From: VAZQ01 sp963807865
GTDB taxonomy: Bacteria; Pseudomonadota; Alphaproteobacteria; Rhizobiales; Xanthobacteraceae
NCBI GenBank assembly: GCA_963807865.1
Contig: CAWEDK010000019.1
Location: 118,653 to 182,652, forward strand
DNA length: 64,000 nt
Direction of reading: 5' to 3'
Each line of letters starts with the position of its first letter. The first letter of the stretch is position 1. Position numbers and translations under genes: made by a program. The notes beneath the pieces were generated by a model, which made no database searches, was not told where the DNA came from, and saw nothing but the letters and a program-made list of their open reading frames with translations. Of this stretch, positions 34,676 to 43,709 are shown in pieces.

Positions 34676-36849
34676 GACCGTGGGCCGGGAGTTCGGCGTG
34701 CGTCCTGTTGCAGCACGATCAGTGCATCGAGCGCCAGACCGCCACGCGGAAGCGCGACGAATGGATTGACGTCCACCGACTGGATGACGTCCTCGAGGTC
34801 TACTGCGAGGCGGCCAAGCGCGACGATCGCGTCGACGACGGCCTCGACATCCAGGCTGGCGCCGCCGCGATAACCCTGCAGCAGCTTGGCGGCGCGCATG
34901 CGCGTGAGCATGTCGCGGGCTTTGTCGCGGCTGACTGGAGGCGCGCAGAAGTTCACGTCCTTGATCAGTTCGAGCAGCACGCCGCCGCTGCCGGCCATCA
35001 CCACGAGCCCCATCTCGAGGTCGCGGTGCAGTCCGAGCACCAGTTCGACGCCGCCTCGGATCTGCTGGCAGACCAGCATGCCGGTCAGGCTGTGGTCATT
35101 CAGCCGCCGCGTCATCTCGTCGTACGCCCGGGCGAGCTGTTCGGGCGTCCCGAGGTTCAGCGCGACGCCGCCCACGTCGGACTTGTGCAGCAGCGTCGGC
35201 GCCACCGCCTTCAGCACCACCGGATAGCCGATGCGATCGGCGGCCTTCAGCGCGGCGGCCGGCGAGGTCACCAGCGTTTCGGCCGGCGTCATGATGCCGT
35301 AAGCGCGCAGCACATTCTTCGACTCCGCCTCGTCGAGCGCGACCGGCTCGGCCTGGGCGCGGCTGCGAACGCGTTCGATGATGGTCCGCTGCATGGACGC
35401 CGAGGGCGGGGCCTCCATAGCCTCGCCGCCGGCCAATCGCTCGCGCTCGGCGCGGCGCACGACGGAGGCGACGGCGCGCAGCCCCTTGTAGGCTTCCTGC
35501 AGGAACGAGATGTGCGGCGCCTGGGCACGCACGTTGCGGCTGTAGTCGGTCTGACCGAGCGTAATCGGCGACATGAAGGCGATCGGTTTGGTGGCTTTGG
35601 TGGCTGCGTATTCGTTGGCGAGACGGATGTAATGCTCGCTGCGATCCGAGCCGGGCGCGCGCGGCGGCCCTTCCTGGACCACCACCATGTCGATATTCGG
35701 ATCGCCGTGCAGGGCGTCGATCGAGGCCATGAAATTATCGGCGCTGCTGAGCACACCGAACCCACCGTCGATCGGATTGCTTACCAGCGAGCCGACCGTC
35801 AGCACCGCGTTGAGCCGTTCGGTAGTGGCGGGTGCGAGCGGGTGGAATTCCAGGCCGTAGCGCTCGGCGGCGTCGAGCAGCATGCCGCGAAACGCTCCGG
35901 ACAGCGTGACGGCGCCGAGCCGGCGACCGGTGGGTGCGCCGGTATGGACCAGCAGTTCGGTGATCTCGACGGCGTCGTCGAGTGTTTCGGCGCGGATGAC
36001 GCCCACCTCGCCTGCGATCGCGTCGAACGCCTCGACACTGCCGGCGAGCGAGCCGGTATGTGCCAATGCGGCGTTGCGGCCGGCCTCTGACTGGCCCAGT
36101 TTGATCGCGACGACCGATTTCCCGGCGGCACGTGCCAGCCGGCACGCGGCCTTGAATTTCGCCACGTCGGAGATTGCCTCGATGTAGATCAGGATGACCT
36201 TGATCTCAGGCTCGCTGGCGAAGAACGCGATGTAATCGGCGAGCGACAGGCCGGCTTCGTTGCCGCTGGTGATCAGGTAGCCGGGCGCGATGCCGCGCTC
36301 CAGCAGCGCCTGGTTGGAGTAGATCATCATGCCGCCGCTCTGCCCGACCAGCGCGACCGGGCCGGGCAGGACGGTGAGCGGCCGGTCTTCCGTCAGGGTC
36401 ACGAGCCGGCTCTTGGAGCAGACATTGCCCATGCAATTGGGGCCCGAGACCGCGAGGCCGGTTTGTGCGATCACGTCGGTGAGTTCGCGGCCGAGCGCCG
36501 CAGCCTCGGCGTTGAAACCCTCACCGAAGCCGGCCGAGAACACCGTCGCGCTGCGGGCGCCGGCAGCCGCGCCGCTCTTGAGCGCTTCGATCACGCCCGC
36601 GGCCGGTACCATGATGACCATATGGTCGGGCTTTTCCGGCAGCGCCTTGAAATCCGCATAGCATGGCCGGCCCCAGATCTCGTTGCGGCGCGGATTGATC
36701 AGGTAAATCGGGCCCGGAAACTCGTAGGTATTGAGATTTTCCCAGACTTTCGCCGCCCAGCTGCCGGGACGGTCGCTCGCGCCGACCAGGACGGCATTGC
36801 GTGGTGCGGTCAATGCCGCGACTTTTTCCCTGGAGACTTCGAGGTCCAA
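34672..36849 (-). CDS. ADP-forming acyl-CoA synthetase (NDP-forming, FerA-like architecture)
   Basis: A 725-residue protein with the complete three-part layout. A CoA-binding Rossmann domain comes first (NAVLVGASDRPGSWAAKVWENL). A succinyl-CoA ligase-like domain follows, with ALVGQSGGMMIYSNQAL, SGNEAGLSLADYIAFFASEP and the phospho-His region SVVAIKLGQSEAGRNAALAHTGS (His in AHTGSLAG). Last is an ATP-grasp domain (YPVVLKAVAPTLLHKSDVGGVALNL, DVNFCAPPVSR, SVDVNPFVALP). Such single-chain enzymes activate organic acids with ATP and CoA to give ADP; SYK-6 FerA, which activates ferulate, is of this type. The downstream methyltransferase start overlaps its stop. The substrate is inferred only from a hydroxycinnamoyl-CoA hydratase-lyase 7 kb away. 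Confidence 0.92.
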   Translation of the reverse strand: MDLEVSREKVAALTAPRNAVLVGASDRPGSWAAKVWENLNTYEFPGPIYLINPRRNEIWGRPCYADFKALPEKPDHMVIMVPAAGVIEALKSGAAAGARSATVFSAGFGEGFNAEAAALGRELTDVIAQTGLAVSGPNCMGNVCSKSRLVTLTEDRPLTVLPGPVALVGQSGGMMIYSNQALLERGIAPGYLITSGNEAGLSLADYIAFFASEPEIKVILIYIEAISDVAKFKAACRLARAAGKSVVAIKLGQSEAGRNAALAHTGSLAGSVEAFDAIAGEVGVIRAETLDDAVEITELLVHTGAPTGRRLGAVTLSGAFRGMLLDAAERYGLEFHPLAPATTERLNAVLTVGSLVSNPIDGGFGVLSSADNFMASIDALHGDPNIDMVVVQEGPPRAPGSDRSEHYIRLANEYAATKATKPIAFMSPITLGQTDYSRNVRAQAPHISFLQEAYKGLRAVASVVRRAERERLAGGEAMEAPPSASMQRTIIERVRSRAQAEPVALDEAESKNVLRAYGIMTPAETLVTSPAAALKAADRIGYPVVLKAVAPTLLHKSDVGGVALNLGTPEQLARAYDEMTRRLNDHSLTGMLVCQQIRGGVELVLGLHRDLEMGLVVMAGSGGVLLELIKDVNFCAPPVSRDKARDMLTRMRAAKLLQGYRGGASLDVEAVVDAIVALGRLAVDLEDVIQSVDVNPFVALPRGGLALDALIVLQQDARRTPGPRS

Positions 36850-36986
36850 CGTGCTTTCCCCTTCGTGCCGTCAGGCGGCCGAGCCGCGACGGATAGGCCG
36901 ACCTCCATGTCTTGCGTTTCGGCCGGCAAGGCAAGATGCCGGCACCACCGATCTGGCGCGGGCAGCCGGCCATCCCGCGCATGAGT

Positions 36987-37763
36987 TCATTGCGGATACC
37001 AGCTCGGCTTGCGCTTCTCGCGGAAGCTCGCAATGCCTTCGCGTGCCTCCGGCGACGGCGGACCATGCGGCGCGGGTCGCTCGGCCCGTACGGTGGCGAG
37101 TGAAGGAACCGCATACCGGTCCGACGCACTCTTGAGTTCGCTGATCGCGCTTGGCGCACCCTGCAGCAGCTCGTCGGCAATCCGCGCCAGGGTATCGTCG
37201 AGTTGCGCCGGTTCGCAGAATTCGTGCGCGAGCCCGAGGCGGAGCGCGACGGCTGCCGGAATGCGTTCGCCGGTCAATCCATAGCGCCGGAAGCTGCGAT
37301 GGCCCATCGCTCGGATGAGAAACGGCGCCACGCCGAGCGGCGCCATGCCGACACGGACTTCCGGAATCGAAAAGAACGCGCTGTTGGCGGCGATGACGAC
37401 ATCGCAGCAGGCCGCGAAGGCAGCGCCACCGCCGACCGCGCCACCATGCACGATGGCAACGGTTGGTTTCGGCAGTCCGTCCAGTGTTGCGAGCACTTCC
37501 GGCAAGGTGGCTTGCGGGCCGGGCGACGAGCCGTCGCCCTTGTCGCTGGCGCGCGCGATGAGGTCGGCGCCGGTGCAGAAGTGGCGCCCGCTGCCGCGGA
37601 GGACTACGATCCTCACATTGTCATCAGCGCCAAGGCGGGCAAACTCCAACGCGAGCTCGTTGAGCATCGTCTGGTCGAACGCGTTGCCACGTTCGGGCCG
37701 GTTGAACAGGACGGTCGCCACCCGGCGCGGCGACAGGTCCACGGAAATCGTCTGCAACGGCAA
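36987..37763 (-). CDS. Enoyl-CoA hydratase/isomerase family protein
   Basis: The 258-residue crotonase has NRPERGNAFDQTMLNEL, the first oxyanion block GRHFCTGADL, the second GGAVGGGAAFAACCDVVIA and the catalytic region IPEVRVGMAPLGVAPFL, where the second Glu position is present. It is closer to methylglutaconyl-CoA hydratase-type crotonases than to the HCHL gene at 26701. Its stop is 137 bases upstream of the ADP-forming acyl-CoA synthetase on the same strand, suggesting shared use of acyl-CoA substrates. Confidence 0.9.
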   Translation of the reverse strand: MPLQTISVDLSPRRVATVLFNRPERGNAFDQTMLNELALEFARLGADDNVRIVVLRGSGRHFCTGADLIARASDKGDGSSPGPQATLPEVLATLDGLPKPTVAIVHGGAVGGGAAFAACCDVVIAANSAFFSIPEVRVGMAPLGVAPFLIRAMGHRSFRRYGLTGERIPAAVALRLGLAHEFCEPAQLDDTLARIADELLQGAPSAISELKSASDRYAVPSLATVRAERPAPHGPPSPEAREGIASFREKRKPSWYPQ

Positions 37764-37791
37764 TCCCAGCCTCTCGGTTCGGTGGTGAAGG

Positions 37792-37864
37792 CAAGTGTCC
37801 TGATTCCGAAGTTCGCATCATTCTGCGGCACCCACATTTGCGGACTTCTGAACCGCCACACTAG
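37792..37864. repeat. Solo degenerate hairpin of the CTAG family
   Basis: A 73-bp imperfect hairpin runs from CAAGTG to CACTAG. The left arm ATTCCGAAGTTCGCA and the loop TCATTCTGCGGCACCCAC match hairpin 2 of copy 1 (reverse strand). The right arm is decayed. Both arms are 26 bases long without the three-base bulge, and there is no second hairpin or spacer. Confidence 0.7.
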
Positions 37865-37904
37865 GTTGAATATCATGCCCGCGAGCGAAACGAGAGGCTT
37901 GTCC

Positions 37905-39306
37905 TCAACCGGCTGGCAATGAGCGGGCCTCGATGAGTGGTCCGTTGCCGGCCCGGTGGGTGACGGGCGGATCGGGGAAGAAATGCTCGCGCTTGACCTG
38001 CACCTCGGCGGCAAGCCGGGCGATGGCGTAGATGTTCTTGATGATTCCGGGGTCGTCCATCTGGCGGAATTTCTCGACCTCCCGGTCGGTGAAATCCAGG
38101 TGCATATGCTCTTTGAGCCAGATCGGGTCCAGCCGCACGTCGTATCGCAGGAACCGGAACCACTTGCCGCCGGGCGGTGCATCGCCGGCGAGATCGCGGA
38201 TTTCGGAATTGATGTCCCAGGGCTGCGGGCATTCGCCGAGCCACTGCAACTGGGTGAGCGAAAGGCTCTCGATGTCGCTCATCAGCGACAGCAACGCGCT
38301 CAGCGTCACCCGGAGCGGGCCGAAAATTCCAAGCTCCTTGAACGACAGCTTGGTGCGGCTGGTGCCGGTGCCGATCGAGACGATCGAGAGCTTGTCCGGC
38401 CCGAGCGGCCAGTTCAGCTTGAACCCGCCGAGCTGCGTCATCATCAGCAGCGCCATGGCGGGATTGTTGAACGGCGTCACGCCGCCGTCGACGAACAGCC
38501 CATGAGTATCGGCAATATTCTGGCCCTTCGTGCTCTTGGCGATCTTCAGCATCAGCAGGCGGAGCTTGCTGACCAGGAGCGACAACCCTGGCAGGCCGGC
38601 AAGCTTGGCATTGACGTCGGCGAGCGGCTGCTTGCGCTCGTCCTCGCTGATGGCCAGGATTTCCGGATCGAAGAAATGCGGCGCGGCCGTGCTGGCGCGC
38701 ACCAGGTTCGCAAGCCGGTACTCGCTGTTGCCGGTGTGTCCTTTGATATTCGAGTTCGGGGTCCGACGTCAGCGAGTTCCAGTACGGCGCCCTGGAGTTG
38801 TTGGCGAGGATCCAGGGACTGCCGGTATCGAGCCGTTTGGTCACGACGCAGAGGCCGGTGATCAGGTCCGGGCTGTCGAGCCTGCGGTCCCGTACGATAT
38901 TGTCGATTTCCTCCCGCAGCGCCTTGGCGTCGAACTTCGCCTGCAGTCCGGGCACCCGCCAGAACGGCCGCGAAAAGATCCGCGGCGCGAGCTTCAGGTA
39001 GAAGTCCTTGATTTCCGCCGTGCTCTTGCCGAGCGCGAGCGCGCCGGCGATCACGGCGCCGGTGGATGTGCCGCCGACCAGGTCGAAGTAGTCGCCGAGC
39101 CGCACCGGCGCGGCCCCATTGGCGCCGCCGCTCGTCCGGTTCTGCTCCTCCTGGATGATCTTCTCGATGCGCTCCAGGAACGCGACCGAAATGGCGCCGC
39201 GCACGCCGCCGCCGTCGAGCGCCAGAATCCGCTTCGGCCCCGGGCCGAACAGGTGGCGGTCGCGCGGCAGCATCTCGCTGCCGGGCTGGTCGGCGGCCTG
39301 GGTCAC
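37905..39306 (-). CDS. Patatin-like phospholipase, one frameshift
   Basis: About 467 residues. Start MTQAADQPGS is followed by the patatin core: KRILALDGGGVRGAISVAFL (oxyanion GGGxRG), then FDLVGGTSTGAVIAGALAL with the nucleophile Ser in GTSTG, and FVDGGVTPFNNPA (catalytic Asp in DGG). A frame change lies near 38745, before NSEYRLANLVRASTAAPHFF. Such serine-Asp lipases act on phospholipids or acyl lipids. There is no signal peptide. It starts ten bases after the alpha/beta hydrolase stop, so both are probably cotranscribed, giving a lipid- or ester-hydrolysing pair. Confidence 0.88.
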
Positions 39307-39316
39307 GGCGGCGTCG

Positions 39317-40216
39317 TCACTCGGCGGCGTGCGTACGCACCGCCGGGACGACCGGGAAGTAGTCGTTGAGCCAGTTGCGGACGAGATCCCAGACGCGCTT
39401 GTTGCCCTCCGCGAACATGAAGTGATCGACGTCGCTGATCAGATGCAGCTCGGTCGGATGACCGGCGCGCTTGAACATTTCGATCGACTGCTCGGTCGGC
39501 GTCACCGAATCGTTCGACGAGTGCAGCAGCAGAAACGGACGCGGCGCGATCTTGCCGACCACGTCGTCGGCGCGGAAGTCGTACATGCTCTGCGCGGTGT
39601 CGCTGGTGAATTCCAGGATCGAGTTCTCCGCCAGGTTGGTGCGCAGATGCGGCGGGATCGGCACGATGTCGTAGCGCGGCACCATCAGCGGCTTGCCGTG
39701 CTTGGCGCGATAGCCGCGGCCCAGCGCGAGCATGTCGGTGAACTTCTTCCAGGCCTCGGCGCCGGGGTGCTGGCCGCGGAATTTGCGTTCACCGTCGCCC
39801 CAGCCGCCGTTCGAGATGACAGCGGCGACGCGCGGATCGACGCCGCCGGCATAGGCCGCGACCGCGCCACCGAAGCTCGAGCCGATGACGCCGATGCGAT
39901 TGGGATCGACCGCCGGATGCTTGGTGAGAAATGTCAGCGCGCTGCTGGTATCCTCGACCTGCTCCAGGCAGATCAGGTTGCCGCGCTCGCCTTCGCTTTC
40001 GCCGCAGCCGCGCATGTCGAACCGCAGCACCACGTAGCCGAGCGCGGTGAGCACCTTGGTGGGCTCCATGGTGTTCGACGAGCTCTTGTTGCTGCCGAAG
40101 CCATGCAGGACCAGGAATGCGGCGCGCCGTTCGCCCGGCCGGACATCATCCGGGACATGGACGACGCCGGAGAGCTTGAGGCCGGCGGACGGAATGGTGA
40201 CGGCGGTCTGGGTCAT
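39317..40216 (-). CDS. Alpha/beta hydrolase (serine esterase/peptidase S9-like)
   Basis: The 299-residue enzyme shows AAFLVLHGFGSNKSSSNTME (oxyanion HGFG), RFDMRGCGESEGERG, the nucleophile elbow GVIGSSFGGAVAAYAGG, the acid region LLLHSSNDSVTPTEQS with Asp, and the His in SDVDHFMFAEGNKRVWDLV. Length and motifs fit the DUF1749/prolyl oligopeptidase-like esterases of the family. The physiological substrate is not evident. It is the first gene before the patatin and lies downstream of a CTAG double-hairpin element. Confidence 0.9.
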   Translation of the reverse strand: MTQTAVTIPSAGLKLSGVVHVPDDVRPGERRAAFLVLHGFGSNKSSSNTMEPTKVLTALGYVVLRFDMRGCGESEGERGNLICLEQVEDTSSALTFLTKHPAVDPNRIGVIGSSFGGAVAAYAGGVDPRVAAVISNGGWGDGERKFRGQHPGAEAWKKFTDMLALGRGYRAKHGKPLMVPRYDIVPIPPHLRTNLAENSILEFTSDTAQSMYDFRADDVVGKIAPRPFLLLHSSNDSVTPTEQSIEMFKRAGHPTELHLISDVDHFMFAEGNKRVWDLVRNWLNDYFPVVPAVRTHAAE

Positions 40217-40245
40217 CGGCAAGTTTCCTCGTTGTTCTCTTCGGC

Positions 40246-40413
40246 CTAGTGTCGCGGTTCCGACGCTTGTATCCCATTGCGGCATACGCGTTTACAAGCG
40301 TCGGAACCAAAGGGCCACTAGCAACTCTATAGATTCTAGTGTGGCTTTGGATTTGACGTTCCTACGAAAAGACTCGCGCAATGCTGGTAGGAACGTCAAA
40401 TCCGCCACACTAG
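40246..40413. repeat. CTAG double-hairpin element, copy 3
   Basis: Hairpins 40246-40321 and 40336-40413, each ended by CTAG, surround the spacer caactctatagatt. The first arm pair is GGTTCCGACGCTTGTA and its complement, the second GGATTTGACGTTCCTAC and its complement. AAA bulges out of the right arm of the first hairpin and TTT out of the left arm of the second, both 10 bases from the spacer. It separates the alpha/beta hydrolase start from the RND gene end. Confidence 0.92.
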
Positions 40414-40525
40414 AGGCCATTCGCGCCGACTTTATCGAAATGGCGACGCCAGGGAAGATGGCATGAAGCCGGTCGGCAGCGAAAGCGAAGCGGAATTGGG
40501 CTTGCGGCCAGCGACGGAGCTTGGA

Positions 40526-43500
40526 TCAGGCCCGCTGTTCGGGCACGGCGGCGGCCTCGGCCTGCTCGGCCTCTGGCGCGGGTTGCCGCGCTTTCCGGGT
40601 GCGGATCCATTCGGCTGATTTCAGCACCACGACGAAGAATACCGGCACCATGGCGAGCGCCAGCACCACCACGGCGATCATGCCGCCCATGACGCTGGTG
40701 CCGATCGCCTGCTGGCTGCGTGGCGCTGGCGCCCGAGGCGATCACCATCGGCGCGACGCCGCAGATGAAGGCGAGCCCGGTCATCAGGATCGGCCGGAAC
40801 CGCAGATAGCAGGCTTCGATCGTGGCGTCGGCCAGTGACTTGCCCTGCGCACGCAGGTCCTTGGCGAACTCGATGATCAGGATGCCGTCCTTGGCGGCCA
40901 GCCCCACGATGGTGATGAGGCCGACGGTGAAATAGACGTCGTTGGGCAGTCCACGAAAGGTCGCGGCCAGCACGGCGCCGAGCATGCCGAGCGGCACCGT
41001 GAGAATGATGGCGAGCGGGATGGTCCAGCTCTCGTAGAGCGCCGCAAGGCAGAGGAACACCACCAGGGCCGACAGCGCCAGCAGGAACGGGGCCTGCGAG
41101 CCTGAGAGCCTCTCCTGCAGGGACTGGCCGCTCCACTCGAAGCCGAAGCCGCGCGGCAGCCCTGCGGCGAGCCGTTCCATCTCGGCGATGGCGTCGCCGC
41201 TGCTGTAGCCCGGCTTGGCGGAGCCGCTGATGCGCACCGATGGGTAATAGTTGAAGCCGACGATCTGCGTCGGGCCGACCTCCCAGTTTACGGTCGCAAA
41301 CGACGACATCGGGACGAGCTGGCCCTGGCTGTTCCGGACGCTGAACTTGAGGATGTCCTCCGCCTGCATGCGGCGATCGTCGTCCGACTGCACGATCACG
41401 CGCTGCATGCGGCCGCGGTTCGGAAAGTCGTTGATATAAGCCGAGCCCAGGTTGGTGGAGATCGTGTTGTTGATGTCCTCGAACGTCACGCCAAAGGCCG
41501 CGGCCTTCTCACGGTCGATCGAGAGTTGCACCTGAGCGGCGGGCGGCAGGCCCTCGACATAGACGTCTCTCCAGGACCGGGCTCTTGTTGGCGGCCGCGA
41601 GCAATTGGTCCTTCGCGCGCATCAGCGCGTCGTAGCCACGCTGGCCGCGATCCTGCAGCCGGAAGCTGAAGCCGGCTGAATTGCCGAGGTTGTCGATCGG
41701 CGGCGGCTCAAGCGCGGAAATCTTTGCGTCCTTGATCGACGCGAGCGTCCGGTTGGCATCGTTCCACGATCGCCTTGGCCGAGTCCTTGGGACCGCGCTC
41801 CGACCAGTCCTTCAACGTGACGAACGCCTGCGCGGTGTTCTGCCCTTGGCCGAGGAAGCTGAAGCCGGTGAGGAACGTGACCGACTCGACCCCACTGCGG
41901 TTGACCAGATAGCTCTCGACCTGCCGCACCACGTCGGCCGTGCGGTTGAACGAGGCTTCCGGCGGCGTCTGCACGTCGGTCGTGATAAAGCCCTGGTCGT
42001 CCACCGGCAGGAAGCCGCCCGGCAGCCGCACGAACGCCCATCCGAGCGCGATCAGCAGGCAGAGATAAACCAGCATGGCGCGGCCGGTGCGCAACAGGAT
42101 CCACTGCACGCCACTGCGATAACCGTCGCGTGTACGCTGCATTCCGCGGTTGAACCAGCCGAACAGACCGCGCGTGCCGTGGGCGTGGCCCTTCTCGATC
42201 GGCTTGAGCAGGGTTGCGCACAGCGCCGGCGTCAGCGACAGCGCCATCAGGGCCGAGAAACCGATCGCCGCCACCATCGTCACCGAGAACTGACGGTAGA
42301 TGATTCCGACCGAACCGGGGAAGAACGCCATCGGAATGAAGACCGCGACCAGCACCAGCGTAATGCCGACGATGGCGCCGGAAATCTGGCTCATCGCCTT
42401 GCGGGTCGCCTCACGCGGCGACAGTCCTTCCTCGGACATGATGCGCTCGACGTTCTCGACCACCACGATCGCGTCGTCGACCAAAATTCCGATCGCCAGC
42501 ACCATGCTGAACAGCGTCAGCAGATTGATCGAAAAGCCCAGCAGCAGCAGCGTCGTGCAGGTCCCGAGCAGCGCCACCGGGACCACGACGGTCGGAATAA
42601 TGGTGTAGCGAATGTTCTGCAGAAACAGAAACATCACCAGAAACACCAGCACGACGGCCTCGGCGAGCGTCATCAGCACCTTCTCGATCGAGGCTTCGAC
42701 CACCGGCGTGATGTCGTAGGGAATCTCGTACTTGATGTTCGGCGGGAAGAACTTCGACAGTTCTTCCATCTTGGCCTTGACCGCATTGGCGGTCGCGAGC
42801 GCGTTGCCGGTCGGCGACAGCAGCACCGACAGCCCGGCGCTCGGCTGGCCGTTGAGCCGGGTGGTAAACTGGTAGCCCATGCCGCCGACTTCGATGCGGG
42901 CGACGTCGCGCAGCCGCACCGTCGAGCCGTCGCGGTTGGCGCGCAGAACGATCGCGCCGAATTCCTCCGGCGACGCAAGCTGGCCCTTGACCAGCACCAT
43001 GGCGGAAATCTGCTGGGTCTTGCGGCTCGGCTCGGCGCCGATGCTGCCGGACGCAACCTGCGCATTCTGCGCGGTGATCGCCTTGGTCACATCGTCGGCG
43101 GTGAGATTGAAGCCGAGGAGCTTGTCAGGATCGATCCAGACCCGCAGCGACCGCTCGGTCGAATAGAGCGTGGCCCGCCCGACGCCGGGAATTCGCCGGA
43201 TCTCGCCGATGACGTTGCGGACCATGAAGTCGCCGAGACCGATTTCGTCGAGGCTGCCGTCGGTCGAGCGCAGCGTGACGAGTTGCAGAACGGCGCTCGA
43301 GGCTTCCTCGATCAGGATGCCCTGCTGGATCACCGCGCGGGGCAGCCGCGCCTCGACGCGCTTGATGCGGTTCTGCACCTCGACCGACGCCATGCTGGGA
43401 TCGGTGCCGGGTGCGAAGTTGGCGATGATTTCGACTTGCCCGAGCGAGTCGCTGGTCGATTCGAAGTTGAGGATGCCGCTGGCGCCGTTGAGCTCTTCCT

Positions 43501-43702
43501 CGATCAGCCGCGTCACGCTGTTGTAGAGGTTCTCAGGCGACGCGCCCGGATAGCTGGTGCTGACCGAGATCGAGGGTGGCGCAATGACCGGATACTGCGC
43601 CACCGGCAACAGCGGAATGGCGATCGCGCCGATCAGACAGATGAAGAGCGCAATCACCCACGCGAAGACCGGCCGGTCGATGAAGAAACTCGGCACCGGC
43701 AA
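40526..43702 (-). CDS. RND multidrug efflux permease (AcrB/MexB/HAE1 family), frameshifts
   Basis: The joined product is 1058 residues, the length of AcrB. N-terminal part: FFIDRPVFAWVIALF, VAQYPVIAPPSISVSTSYPGAS and YDITPVVEASIEKV. TM4 has GILVDDAIVVVENV with the paired Asp residues of the proton relay (DD), followed by MSEEGLSPREATRKAM. The C-terminal half has VDDQGFITTDVQTP, ALYESWTIPLAIILTVP and ATIEACYLRFRPILMT, with the end RTRKARQPAPEAEQAEAAAV. Frame changes lie near 41760, 41570 and 40725. It follows the MFP gene by seven bases and forms an efflux pump; no outer-membrane channel gene is nearby. Likely drug or solvent export. Confidence 0.94.
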
Positions 43703-43709
43703 TCCTCGT

